This document shows positions 1 to 7,580 of a DNA stretch of 15,620 bases, piece by piece. The notes under the pieces were generated by a model. It was not told the DNA's origin. It did not search any database and saw only the letters and a list, made by a program, of their open reading frames with translations. The first letter of the stretch is position 1, and every line of letters begins with the position of its first letter. This DNA comes from Anoxypelagibacter denitrificans (lineage in GTDB: Bacteria; Pseudomonadota; Alphaproteobacteria; Pelagibacterales; Pelagibacteraceae): contig JAGFVZ010000022.1 of the NCBI GenBank assembly GCA_017640265.1, positions 1 to 15,620 of the forward strand, in the 5' to 3' direction. The position numbers were made by a program, and so were the translations under genes.

Positions 1-387
1 TTAATCAGTCATTTGATAAAAAATAATCTTGATGCTGTATTTGGTTCAAGAATTAAAAACAATGAGATTCATTTTTATTATAAAATGAATAGATTTGCCG
101 TTATTTTTTTAACAAAATTAATTAATTTTTTATACCGAGGATCATTCACAGATACTGCCACTAATCATAAACTTATTAAAAGCGAAGTATTAAAAAAACT
201 TAACTTAGTTTCTAAGGGTTTTAATTTAGATTTTGAAATATCTTTAAAACTTGCAAAATATAATTATAGTTGCGATGAAATACCAATTGAATATTATCCT
301 AGGACATATAAAGAGGGAAAAAAAATAAATTTATTAGACGCTATTAAAAGCTTTTTTGTAATCTTGTATTATTTTTTTGGAAAATAA
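1..387 (+). CDS. Glycosyltransferase family 2, C-terminal part (5' end outside window)
   Basis: The frame is open from base 1 and ends with TAA at 385-387, so this is the 3' end of a longer gene. The TTG at 13 is internal, not a start. The visible part begins with residues reading LISHLIKNN, followed by VFGSRI, which fits the segment after the catalytic core of dolichyl-phosphate-mannose-synthase-like GT2 enzymes. It continues with TDTATNHKLI, FNLDFEISLKL and DEIPIEYYPR, then GKKINLLDAI and a hydrophobic tail, the usual C-terminal order of that family. Such enzymes move a sugar from a nucleotide donor to a lipid or polysaccharide acceptor at the inner membrane. The DxD motif lies outside the window, so donor and acceptor cannot be told. 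The gene runs convergently into a truncated transglycosylase gene with 18 bases between the two stops. Confidence 0.75.
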   Translation, partial: LISHLIKNNLDAVFGSRIKNNEIHFYYKMNRFAVIFLTKLINFLYRGSFTDTATNHKLIKSEVLKKLNLVSKGFNLDFEISLKLAKYNYSCDEIPIEYYPRTYKEGKKINLLDAIKSFFVILYYFFGK

Positions 388-405
388 TTAACAGAAACAT
401 GTCTT

Positions 406-1173
406 CTAGATTTTTAAATGTAATCTTTGATATAATAACCCTTGATTGTTTTTATATTTATTCGGAACATTTTTAATTGCGTATTCAACACCATGTAGTC
501 GAATTGCCAATAAATATCTTGCCTTATACAAAGCCTTATAATCTCTAGTTAGATAGGGCATTAAGGACCTCAATTGACCAGATTTGTTTTCCCAAGCCAA
601 CCATTCAGCTCTTCTTATTAAATCTTTCAATTTAATAATTTCACTATAATTTTTAATAAAATGCGATAATTCAAAACCTGTTAGATTTGCAATTATAAAA
701 TTTTCTTTTATTAATTTTTTTCCTCTTTCAGTTTCTCCTGATGCAATTAATGCTTCTCCCAATCTAAGTTTGCCAAAAGAGCTAACAGGTTCGTTTTTTT
801 TGAAATGATTAAGAATCTCCTTTGGGGAAATTGATTCAGTGTTTATTTTGTGTTCCGATAAATATTGCAAATAAGATTTATTTGGAAAATTAGTATTTTG
901 AGTAATAAAATTTTGATAATCATAAAAATTTGCATTATTCTTTTTTTTATTGAGATACAGCCAATAAATCAAATCACTCAACATTTTGTTATTAATTTTT
1001 TTTGATTTTTTTAATGCCAGGCTCCAGTTTCCTTTTTCAATTTGTTTAAAGATACTTCTGGCTTGCTCCACTCTATTTTTTGAAAAATCATTATTGTTAT
1101 CTGACAGTACATAAGTTGTATTGAATAAAAAAATACTGACTAATATTGCTGTTATTAATTTAGCGATTTTCAT
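406..1173 (-). pseudogene. Soluble lytic transglycosylase (Slt) N-terminal half only; catalytic domain missing
   Basis: Encodes 255 residues. A signal peptide is likely at residues 1-24 (MKIAKL, hydrophobic ITAILVSIFLF, then VLSDNN). The rest resembles the alpha-superhelical U-domain region of periplasmic Slt proteins: W.LALKKSKKI, LIYWLYL, the segment around YDYQNFITQN, GKLRLGEALIASG, and KARYLLAIRL followed by VPNKYKNNQGLLYQRL. In intact family members (about 600 residues or more) that last segment leads on toward the linker and a C-terminal lysozyme-like domain with a catalytic Glu. Here the frame stops at TAG (406-408) right after LHLKI, and 18 bases later the convergent glycosyltransferase ends. 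No catalytic domain is present in any frame downstream. It is most simply a 3'-truncated remnant at a rearrangement breakpoint. A secreted, non-enzymatic superhelical protein is possible, since the remaining frame is uninterrupted. Confidence 0.65.
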
Positions 1174-1208
1174 AAGGTTAAATATAATTTTCTATAATAA
1201 GGTATTAT

Positions 1209-1283
1209 TGGCAGATCCGCAGAACTCGAATCCCCAACCCCAAAATCGTAGCTTTGTGCTCTATCCAATTGAGCTAGCAGTCC
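1209..1283 (-). tRNA. tRNA-Arg(ACG)-like gene, degenerate; probably decayed
   Basis: On the minus strand a recognisable tRNA order is present: a seven-base 5' end GGACTGC, TA, a D-arm GCTC-AATTGGATA-GAGC with a perfect stem, an anticodon region containing CTACGAT (anticodon ACG, Arg), a T-loop TTCGAGT, and an encoded CCA (1209-1211). It does not fold cleanly. The anticodon stem CAAAG/TTTTG leaves a six-base loop, as though one base were lost. The T-stem GGGGA/TCTGC has a mismatch. The acceptor ends GGACTGC and CGGATCT mispair at about three positions. Total length is 75 nt against about 77 for typical tRNA-Arg. It may be a pseudo-tRNA or may carry sequence errors. Confidence 0.55.
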
Positions 1284-1326
1284 ATTTATAAAAATATAAT
1301 AACTTATTTTAGCCAAAAGGTCGAAC

Positions 1327-1383
1327 ATGAGTAGACCAGACACCATGTATTTTTCCTCAATCTTTAAATGTTCTACTTGCTAA
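1327..1383 (+). CDS. Possible 18-residue peptide ORF of unknown function
   Basis: ATG at 1327 opens an 18-codon frame (MSRPDTMYFSSIFKCSTC) that ends with TAA. An AAAAGG sequence lies about six bases before the start, a better ribosome site than that of the next gene. It lies between the outward-facing tRNA-like gene and the U32 gene. It could be a leader peptide, a decayed gene start or chance. I do not recognise it. Confidence 0.2.
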   Translation: MSRPDTMYFSSIFKCSTC

Positions 1384-1465
1384 ACCTCTTATTCCGTAGA
1401 CTTGCAGATAGAAAGATAAAATCATAATTTTGTATTGTGTAATTTTAAATGCTAGCATCGACACC

Positions 1466-2704
1466 ATGAAAAATAGAACAATAGAAATAATGGCGCCAGC
1501 AGGTTCATGGCAATCTTTACAAGCAGCAATACAAGGTGGAGCCAACTCTATTTATTTTGGAATAGAACAATTGAACATGAGGGCCAGATCTTCCAACAAT
1601 TTTACTTTGAAAGATTTGGTAGAGATCGCTGAACTTTGTAATAAAAAAAATATCAAAACATATATTACCCTTAACACCATTATTTACGATCATGATTTAA
1701 TACTAATGAAAAAAATAGTGGATACAGCCAAACAAGCTAACATCACTGCCATTATTGCTTCTGATCAAGCAGTAATTGGCTATGCCGCATCTGTTAATAT
1801 GGAAGTTCATATTTCTACCCAAACCAATGTTACAAATCTGGAGACGATACGTTTCTTTTCTCATTTTGCAGATGTGGTTATTTTATCGAGGGAATTGTCC
1901 TTACTCCAAGTAAAAGAAATAACAAAAGAAATAGAAAGACAGCAGATAAAAGGGCCCTCAGGCAATTTAATAAAGATTGAAATCTTTGTTCATGGAGCTT
2001 TATGTATGGCTGTTTCGGGAAAGTGTTATATGAGTTTACATACAACAAATTCTTCCGCAAATAGAGGGGCCTGCATTCAAAATTGCAGAAAAACTTACAC
2101 AGTTACAGATAAAGAAGACGGACATCAGTTTGATATTGATAATGAGTATATTATGTCACCAAAAGATTTATGTACTATTGGATTTTTAGATCAAGTTTTG
2201 GATTCAGGATCAAGCATTCTTAAAATAGAAGGCAGAGGAAGATCTCCTGAATATGTAAAAACAACCACCCAGTGTTACCGAGAAGCTGCTGACGCCTATT
2301 TGGAAGGAACGTACAATAAAGAAAAGATCAAAGGGTGGATGAGTAGATTAACGACTGTTTACAATAGAGGATTTTGGGACGGTTACTATTTGGGACAAAA
2401 AATAGGAGAATGGACAGGGGCTCATGGATCCAAAGCCACAAAAAAGAAAATATATTTAGGTAAAGCTAAAAAGTATTTCACAAAAATACAGGTTGCAGAA
2501 TTTGACTTAGAAGCACAACATCTTAAAGAGGGAGACAACATTCTCATTGCGGGGAAAACAACAGGAATAATTGAAACGATAGTTGCAGAAATCCGCATTA
2601 ATGACAAACAAGTTAAAGGTGTAAAAAAAGGGGATAACTTCTCGATAAAGTTAAATCACAAAGTACGACCAAGCGACAAACTTTACAAAGTTATAAATAA
2701 TTAA
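1466..2704 (+). CDS. U32-family protein, TrhP/YrrO-like; probable tRNA wobble-uridine hydroxylation enzyme
   Basis: Encodes 412 residues from ATG 1466. An upstream ATG at 1430 is in frame, but the family begins close to MKNRTIEIMAPAGS, so 1466 is preferred; neither start has a strong ribosome site. The U32 barrel begins with EIMAPAGS and continues through GGANSIYFG and QLNMRARSSNNF. The signature around residues 177-207 (VHGALCMAVSGKC then GACIQNC) supplies four cysteines (180, 187, 203, 207) that hold a [4Fe-4S] cluster in characterised relatives. A C-terminal beta domain ends in KVRPSDKLYKV. Length and the C-terminal domain match YrrO/TrhP, which makes 5-hydroxyuridine at tRNA position 34 using prephenate. 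UbiU and UbiV are shorter and lack this domain, so they fit less well. The peptidase label is historical. The stop TAA shares a base with the ferredoxin ATG (TAATG), so the two are translationally coupled. Confidence 0.8.
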   Translation: MKNRTIEIMAPAGSWQSLQAAIQGGANSIYFGIEQLNMRARSSNNFTLKDLVEIAELCNKKNIKTYITLNTIIYDHDLILMKKIVDTAKQANITAIIASDQAVIGYAASVNMEVHISTQTNVTNLETIRFFSHFADVVILSRELSLLQVKEITKEIERQQIKGPSGNLIKIEIFVHGALCMAVSGKCYMSLHTTNSSANRGACIQNCRKTYTVTDKEDGHQFDIDNEYIMSPKDLCTIGFLDQVLDSGSSILKIEGRGRSPEYVKTTTQCYREAADAYLEGTYNKEKIKGWMSRLTTVYNRGFWDGYYLGQKIGEWTGAHGSKATKKKIYLGKAKKYFTKIQVAEFDLEAQHLKEGDNILIAGKTTGIIETIVAEIRINDKQVKGVKKGDNFSIKLNHKVRPSDKLYKVINN

Positions 2705-2937
2705 TGATACAGATTGCCTACAAAAGAGAAAAGTGTATAGGATGTAATTATTGTATCCAGTTAGCTCCAGACAGATGGAGGATGAATAAAAAAGACGGAA
2801 GGAGTGTACTTTTGGGATCAAGAAATAAAAGAGGTCTTTACACTGTTAAAGTATCTGATGTGGAATACGAAGCTAACAAAGCATCCGCTAAAGTATGTCC
2901 GGTGAAAATAATACGCATTAATAAATTAAGTAGATGA
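2704..2937 (+). CDS. Ferredoxin with a single [4Fe-4S] cluster
   Basis: Encodes 77 residues. Three cysteines sit in CIGCNYC (11, 14, 17) and a fourth, followed by proline, in KVCPVKII (Cys65). This is the arrangement of monocluster ferredoxins, without the second Cys set of 2[4Fe-4S] types. The middle (WRMNKKDGRSVLLGS) is basic, which is unusual beside strongly acidic free ferredoxins and might suit an RNA-linked or acidic partner. The start overlaps the U32 stop by one base and its own stop overlaps the next start (ATGA), so all three are probably made together. The likely role is electron delivery to the Fe-S U32 enzyme; that is inference from context. Confidence 0.85.
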   Translation: MIQIAYKREKCIGCNYCIQLAPDRWRMNKKDGRSVLLGSRNKRGLYTVKVSDVEYEANKASAKVCPVKIIRINKLSR

Positions 2938-3719
2938 AGCAACAATCTAATATTATTATCCAAGCACCAAATAACGGTATTACTCGTATTAAACTCAATG
3001 AACCCAGTACCTACAATGCCCTATCTTTAGGTACACTTAAGTCATTAATAAAAGGTTTCAAAAATCTTCATAGGGACGAAAAAACAAGAGTAATCATTAT
3101 TGAGGGGACCGGAAAAGGCTTCAGTGCTGGCCATAATTTAAAAGAAATTAATGCCCTAAAGGGAAAGTCTAATTATAAAAAGTTATTTGATTTATGTTCG
3201 GAACTCATGATGACAATTGTCAATAATAATAAACCTGTTATTGCTAAAGTTCACGGAGTTGCTTTTGCCGCAGGCTGTCAATTAGTTGCGACTTGTGATT
3301 TGGCTTTAAGCACAAATGATGCAATTTTTTGTACACCTGGTGTTAATATAGGACTTTTTTGTAGTACCCCCATGGTTGCTTTAAGCAGAAATGTGAGTCG
3401 AAAAAAAGCAATGAAAATGCTTTTAACTGGAGACACAATTAATGCTCAGCATGCAAAAGAAATTGGTCTTATCAATGAGCATTTCGATAATTTAAAGTTA
3501 GAAGAAGAAGTTTTAAAATTAGCAGAAACTATTGCCTCTAAATCGAATAAAACTATTAAAATAGGCAAGAAAGCTTTTTACAAACAATTAGAAATGCCGT
3601 TAGACAAAGCTTATAAATATACAAGCAAAGCTATGTGTGAAAACATGATGTCTTTAGATGCTCGAGAAGGCATCTCTGCTTTTTTGGAAAAAAGAACTCC
3701 TAATTGGAAAAATAAGTAA
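2934..3719 (+). CDS. Enoyl-CoA hydratase/isomerase (crotonase) family protein, ECHDC3-like, lacking both catalytic Glu
   Basis: Encodes 261 residues with the full crotonase fold. The two oxyanion-hole segments are visible: GKGFSAGHN (about 60-68) and GVAFAAGCQ (about 108-116). The stretch TPGVNIGLFCSTPMVAL (134-150) closely resembles the mitochondrial ECHDC3 type. Classical hydratases carry Glu at two positions (Glu144 and Glu164 in the rat enzyme). The aligned positions here are Gly136, within CTPGVN, and Lys161, within KKAMKML. A normal hydratase reaction is therefore unlikely, while CoA-thioester binding and thioester or isomerase chemistry remain possible. The start codon overlaps the ferredoxin stop by four bases (ATGA). 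Physiological substrate unknown. Confidence 0.85.
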   Translation: MKQQSNIIIQAPNNGITRIKLNEPSTYNALSLGTLKSLIKGFKNLHRDEKTRVIIIEGTGKGFSAGHNLKEINALKGKSNYKKLFDLCSELMMTIVNNNKPVIAKVHGVAFAAGCQLVATCDLALSTNDAIFCTPGVNIGLFCSTPMVALSRNVSRKKAMKMLLTGDTINAQHAKEIGLINEHFDNLKLEEEVLKLAETIASKSNKTIKIGKKAFYKQLEMPLDKAYKYTSKAMCENMMSLDAREGISAFLEKRTPNWKNK

Positions 3720-3740
3720 TGATAATTAAGAATTTACAAT

Positions 3741-4226
3741 ATGGCTCATTCAACAGCAGACGATAAATTAATTAAACAAACTCTTACTTCTGCAAAAACG
3801 ATTGCAATGGTTGGTGTTAGTTCGACTAAAAAGGAAGAAACTTCTACTAAAATTAGGAGGAGACCTTCAATCATTGTTATGAAATATCTTCAAGAATTTG
3901 GCTACCGAACGATACCAGTTAATCCTTTTTCTAAAGGAAAAAAAATACATGGAGAAACTATAGTTGCCAAATTAGAAGACATTACCATTCCGATAGACAT
4001 AGTTAATGTTTTTCGTCCCTCTAAAGAGGCCCCTGTAATAGCCAAACAAACAATCAAGGTTGGAGCCAAAGTTCTTTGGTTGCAATTTGGTATTCAAAAT
4101 CTGGAAGCCCAAGAAATTGCCCACTCAGCAAATATTACTTGTATTGCAAACAGATGTATAAAACAGGAGTACCAAAGATTGTTTTTAAAAATGAATCCTG
4201 TTTTTCCAGTTCTGTTGCCCGATTAG
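3741..4226 (+). CDS. CoA-binding domain protein (YccU family)
   Basis: Encodes 161 residues that form essentially one Rossmann-type CoA-binding domain. TIAMVGVSSTKKEETS (about 20-35) is the nucleotide-binding turn. YLQEFGYRTIPVNP is followed by IDIVNVFRPSKEAP and by GAKVLWLQFGIQN, the usual order in the YccU/YneT family. No ligase domain follows, so it is a stand-alone domain, the normal size for this family, whose precise role is unsettled. It starts 21 bases after the crotonase gene, in the same run. The neighbours suggest a CoA or acyl-CoA link. The start ATG 3741 leaves about 19 residues ahead of the first beta strand, as usual. Confidence 0.8.
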   Translation: MAHSTADDKLIKQTLTSAKTIAMVGVSSTKKEETSTKIRRRPSIIVMKYLQEFGYRTIPVNPFSKGKKIHGETIVAKLEDITIPIDIVNVFRPSKEAPVIAKQTIKVGAKVLWLQFGIQNLEAQEIAHSANITCIANRCIKQEYQRLFLKMNPVFPVLLPD

Positions 4227-4239
4227 ACTAAAAACAACA

Positions 4240-4860
4240 ATGGAAAAAGCATATACTGTTGAAGAAATTCACGCTATTGAGAAAAAAGAATTTAAAAGAC
4301 TAAAAAGTTCTTACACGTTAATGAATAAGGCCGGAACTAACTGTGCAAAAAAGATATCTAAATTAGACTTAAAAAAAAAATTTATCGTTTTATGTGGACC
4401 GGGAAATAACGGAGGTGACGGCCTAGTTATTTCACAAGTTTTGAAAAGATTAAATCAAAATGTAATTTTGTATTGCCTTAAATCCAAAGCTTATAAGGGG
4501 GATGCAAAAACAGCTTACAAAAAAAATCAATTAATTAAAAATAACTATAATAATTTAAATATTTTTCAAAAATCTGTGATAATTGATTGTCTATTTGGAA
4601 TTGGGCTTAATAGAAGAATTAAAGGAATATATAAAAAAATAATCAAAAAAGTTAACCAATCAAAACAAAAGGTAATTTCTATAGACATTCCGTCAGGAAT
4701 TAATGGAAATAATGGAAAAATAATGGGTGAAGCCATCCAAGCCAATTTCACTTACACATTACATGCAAAAAAAATTGGGCATACAGTTAATCCTGGGAAA
4801 AAATATTCAGGCAAAATAAGTGTAATTGATATCGGAATTAAAAGAACAATAACTCATTAA
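4240..4860 (+). CDS. nnrE: NAD(P)H-hydrate epimerase (YjeF N-terminal domain), stand-alone
   Basis: Encodes 206 residues. CGPGNNGGDGLV (52-63) is the phosphate-binding loop of the YjeF_N fold. DCLFGIGLNR in the middle and IDIPSGINGNNG toward the end supply the conserved active-site region, and the protein finishes with VIDIGI. The enzyme interconverts the R and S forms of hydrated NAD(P)H so that a dehydratase can restore the cofactor. Most bacteria fuse it to the ADP/ATP-dependent dehydratase; here that domain is absent and the frame ends cleanly, so the dehydratase must be elsewhere if present. It is also slightly shorter than typical stand-alone epimerases. It is the last gene of the plus-strand run and converges on hemA with only six bases between stops. 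Confidence 0.85.
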   Translation: MEKAYTVEEIHAIEKKEFKRLKSSYTLMNKAGTNCAKKISKLDLKKKFIVLCGPGNNGGDGLVISQVLKRLNQNVILYCLKSKAYKGDAKTAYKKNQLIKNNYNNLNIFQKSVIIDCLFGIGLNRRIKGIYKKIIKKVNQSKQKVISIDIPSGINGNNGKIMGEAIQANFTYTLHAKKIGHTVNPGKKYSGKISVIDIGIKRTITH

Positions 4861-4866
4861 AAATAC

Positions 4867-6102
4867 TCAAGATGCTTTAGTGTTAATATTGATTACATTA
4901 CTTTTTTCTAGCGCTTGATTTTTTATCATTGTTTTTTTGAGTTTAGAAACCATATCAAAAATCATAGCATCTGTATGAAGTGGACCAGGGGTGAATCTCA
5001 ATCTTTCTGTACCTACTGAAACGGTTGGATAATTTATCGGTTGTACGTAAATATTTTCTTCATATAACAAATCATCACTTATTTTTTTGCATTTAACTGC
5101 ATCCCCAATGATGACGGGAACAATATGTGAATTATTTTCTAGCACTTTTATTCCCGACTTTATTAACTCATATTTTGTTTTTGATGATCTTTCCTGTAAT
5201 TGTTTTCTTAAATCGTTATTTTCTTTGACATATCGCACCGAAGCTAAGGCACCAGCGCAAATGACTGGACTTAAGCTGGTTGTAAATATAAATCCCGGTG
5301 CCAAACTACGAATAGCGTCTAAAAAATCCTTCTTTCCTGCAATATATCCACCTTGAACCCCAAATGCTTTGCCTAATGTGCCATTAATAATATCAATATC
5401 ATCCTGCAAGTTTTCTCTTTCGCTTATACCTCCTCCAGTTAATCCATACAAACCAACAGCATGTACTTCGTCCAGATATGTTGCTGCATTATATTTTTTA
5501 CACAATGCAACAATTTGTTTTATTGGACTTATGTCTCCATCCATCGAATAAACAGATTCAAAAACCACACATTTTGGATCGGGTATTTTCTTTAACAAGT
5601 CTTCTAGATGATTTAAATCGTTGTGTTTCCACACTACTTTTTTTGCTTTGCTATGACGAATGCCCTGAATAATTGAAGCATGATTTTCACTATCACTTAT
5701 ATAAGTAATATCAGGTAAAACTTTTGGAATGCTTTCAAGAGTAGTTAAATTTGCAACATAAGCAGATGTAAAGATTAATGCGGATTCTTTTTTGTGTAAC
5801 TGTGCCAGTTCATCTTCTAATGCAACATGATACTTTGTTGTTCCCGATATATTTCTTGTACCACCCGAACCAGTGCCCACGGCATCTAGCGCTGTTTTCA
5901 TAGAATCAATGACCTGTTGGTGTTGACCCATGCCTAAATAATCATTTGAACACCAGTTTATAATTTTCTTAACCCCATATTTTGAATACCAAATAGCGCT
6001 GGGATACTTACCGCGTTCTCTTAAGATGCTATTAAACACCCGGTATTTTCCCTCGCTTTTTAGCGAGTCTAAAACCTTTTGAAATTTATCTAAATTTTTC
6101 AT
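4867..6102 (-). CDS. hemA: 5-aminolevulinate synthase (C4 heme pathway)
   Basis: Encodes 411 residues, normal for the family. It condenses glycine with succinyl-CoA to give 5-aminolevulinate in the cytosol, the first step of tetrapyrrole synthesis. Visible landmarks are WCSNDYLGMG (50-59), GSGGTRNISG (78-87), the PLP-ring His in ENHASI (His141), YLDEVHAVG with Asp211, and the Schiff-base lysine in GTLGKAFG (Lys245). The C-terminal RLRFTPGPLHT matches ALAS more closely than the related 2-amino-3-ketobutyrate ligase or BioF. ATG 6102 gives the normal N-terminus; no strong ribosome site precedes it. The gene diverges from hemN across 119 bases that contain a perfect FNR box (6143-6156). This C4-pathway enzyme is the best single taxonomic pointer to Alphaproteobacteria. 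Confidence 0.95.
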   Translation of the reverse strand: MKNLDKFQKVLDSLKSEGKYRVFNSILRERGKYPSAIWYSKYGVKKIINWCSNDYLGMGQHQQVIDSMKTALDAVGTGSGGTRNISGTTKYHVALEDELAQLHKKESALIFTSAYVANLTTLESIPKVLPDITYISDSENHASIIQGIRHSKAKKVVWKHNDLNHLEDLLKKIPDPKCVVFESVYSMDGDISPIKQIVALCKKYNAATYLDEVHAVGLYGLTGGGISERENLQDDIDIINGTLGKAFGVQGGYIAGKKDFLDAIRSLAPGFIFTTSLSPVICAGALASVRYVKENNDLRKQLQERSSKTKYELIKSGIKVLENNSHIVPVIIGDAVKCKKISDDLLYEENIYVQPINYPTVSVGTERLRFTPGPLHTDAMIFDMVSKLKKTMIKNQALEKSNVININTKAS

Positions 6103-6142
6103 TTCGTCTTATATTTTCTGACATAAGTTTAATCAAAAAACA

Positions 6143-6156
6143 TTGATCTACATCAA
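6143..6156. promoter_or_regulatory. FNR/FnrL-type box between hemA and hemN
   Basis: TTGATCTACATCAA is an exact TTGAT-N4-ATCAA palindrome. On the plus strand its centre is 40.5 bases upstream of the start site implied by a TATTGT -10-like element (6178-6183), which fits class II FNR activation of hemN-ubiM. On the minus strand no -10 element lies at matching distance for hemA, so control of hemA could be by activation from another position or by repression. Confidence 0.85.
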
Positions 6157-6221
6157 ATTATTTTTTGTAATTAGTAATATTGTCACATTGTATTTAGCAA
6201 TATTATCACAGTAAATGATTT

Positions 6222-7580
6222 ATGCCCTTAGACAATAGGAAGATTTTACAACTTGTACCCGATTATTCTGTTCCTAGATACACAAGTTATCCTACGGCTC
6301 CAAATTTTTGTGACAAAATAAGCAATAATACTTACTCATCATGGTTAAAAAAAATTGATAAAGATAAAGAAATTTCACTTTATATCCACATCCCATTTTG
6401 TAATTCGCTATGTTATTTTTGTGGATGTCATACCAGCGTAGCAAATACGTATGCTCCAATCGAATCTTATGTGAATTCACTATTAAGGGAAATCGCTCTT
6501 CTTGGTGAAGAATTAAGAAACAAATTTAATGTTTCCCATATTCACTTTGGTGGAGGCACACCATCGATATTAAGGGGAGCTGAGTTATGGATGATAATGC
6601 TATCGATAAAAAAAAATTTTAATATTTTAGAAAATTGTGAAATTGCAATGGAAATAGATCCTCGTTTTTATAAAAAAAATTTAACAACCATTCTAAATAA
6701 GTACGGTTTTAATCGAATAAGCATAGGGGTTCAGGATTTTTCAAAAGACGTTCAGACTCTCACAAATAGAATACAATCATTTAAAACCACAAAGAAAATT
6801 GTCAAGCATTTTCGTGAGAACAAAATATCCAATATTAATATTGATTTAATGTATGGTCTTCCCAAACAAACAGTTCGGACTTTTTCTGATACTCTCAAAA
6901 AAATTGTTACTCTAGAACCCGATCGCATTTCAATTTTTGGATATGGCCATGTTCCTTGGAAAAAAAAACATCAAAAATTAATCGGAGATGAGCTTTTAAA
7001 TAATGAAAGCAGATTAAAATTTTACCAACTTGCTTCCCATTATTTTTTAAGTAATGGATACGAAGCTTTCGGCATTGATCATTATGCAAAAAAATCAAGT
7101 TCAATTGTTCAGAAAGCAAAAGAAAAAAAATTACAAAGAAATTTTCAAGGTTATTCCGAAGATAGTGCTGAGATTCTTATCGGTATTGGCGCATCATCAA
7201 TAAGTTACTTACCCAAGGGATATGTACAAAATATAGCTCAAGTAGATGGATATATAAGCTCTCTAAAAGAAAATAAACTGCCAATTTTAAGAGGACATGA
7301 ATTTAGAGCAAAAGATAAAATATATGGTACTATTATAAAAGAATTAATGTGTTATTTAAGCGTAGATCTTAATCAGGTTGCAGAGAAATTTGAAAAAAAT
7401 ATAAATCTGTTTTTGCCAAATGTTAAAAAATTACAATCATTTGTTGATGCCGGATGTGTTAATTTTGAAAACCACACATTATCTATAAAACCAGAGGCAC
7501 GCCCTCTAGTTAGAAATATATGCTCTGTTTTTGATCAATATTTTAAACCAGAAAAAAACAAATATAGTTTTGGAATATGA
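6222..7580 (+). CDS. hemN: Oxygen-independent coproporphyrinogen III oxidase (radical SAM)
   Basis: Encodes 452 residues, close to E. coli HemN. It carries out the oxidative decarboxylation of coproporphyrinogen III to protoporphyrinogen IX without O2. The radical-SAM motif is HIPFCNSLCYFCGC with Cys60, Cys64 and Cys67 as cluster ligands and Cys69 as the extra HemN cysteine. HFGGGTPS binds SAM. IDLMYGLP, the FGYGHVPW segment and RNFQGYSED are HemN features; the last helps separate true HemN from the heme chaperone HemW. The N-terminal PRYTSYPTAPNF is also diagnostic of HemN. ATG 6222 lacks a good Shine-Dalgarno. The gene is preceded by a perfect FNR box and overlaps ubiM by four bases. Confidence 0.95.
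   Translation: MPLDNRKILQLVPDYSVPRYTSYPTAPNFCDKISNNTYSSWLKKIDKDKEISLYIHIPFCNSLCYFCGCHTSVANTYAPIESYVNSLLREIALLGEELRNKFNVSHIHFGGGTPSILRGAELWMIMLSIKKNFNILENCEIAMEIDPRFYKKNLTTILNKYGFNRISIGVQDFSKDVQTLTNRIQSFKTTKKIVKHFRENKISNINIDLMYGLPKQTVRTFSDTLKKIVTLEPDRISIFGYGHVPWKKKHQKLIGDELLNNESRLKFYQLASHYFLSNGYEAFGIDHYAKKSSSIVQKAKEKKLQRNFQGYSEDSAEILIGIGASSISYLPKGYVQNIAQVDGYISSLKENKLPILRGHEFRAKDKIYGTIIKELMCYLSVDLNQVAEKFEKNINLFLPNVKKLQSFVDAGCVNFENHTLSIKPEARPLVRNICSVFDQYFKPEKNKYSFGI

Noticed and set aside
1339..1468. Nine-base direct repeat GACACCATG at 1339 and 1460
   Set aside because: Too short to separate from chance, and the flanking bases do not match.
6108..6113. TATAAG on the minus strand as a hemA -10 element tied to the FNR box
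   Set aside because: It would start transcription at the hemA ATG itself, and its distance to the FNR box does not match activation geometry.
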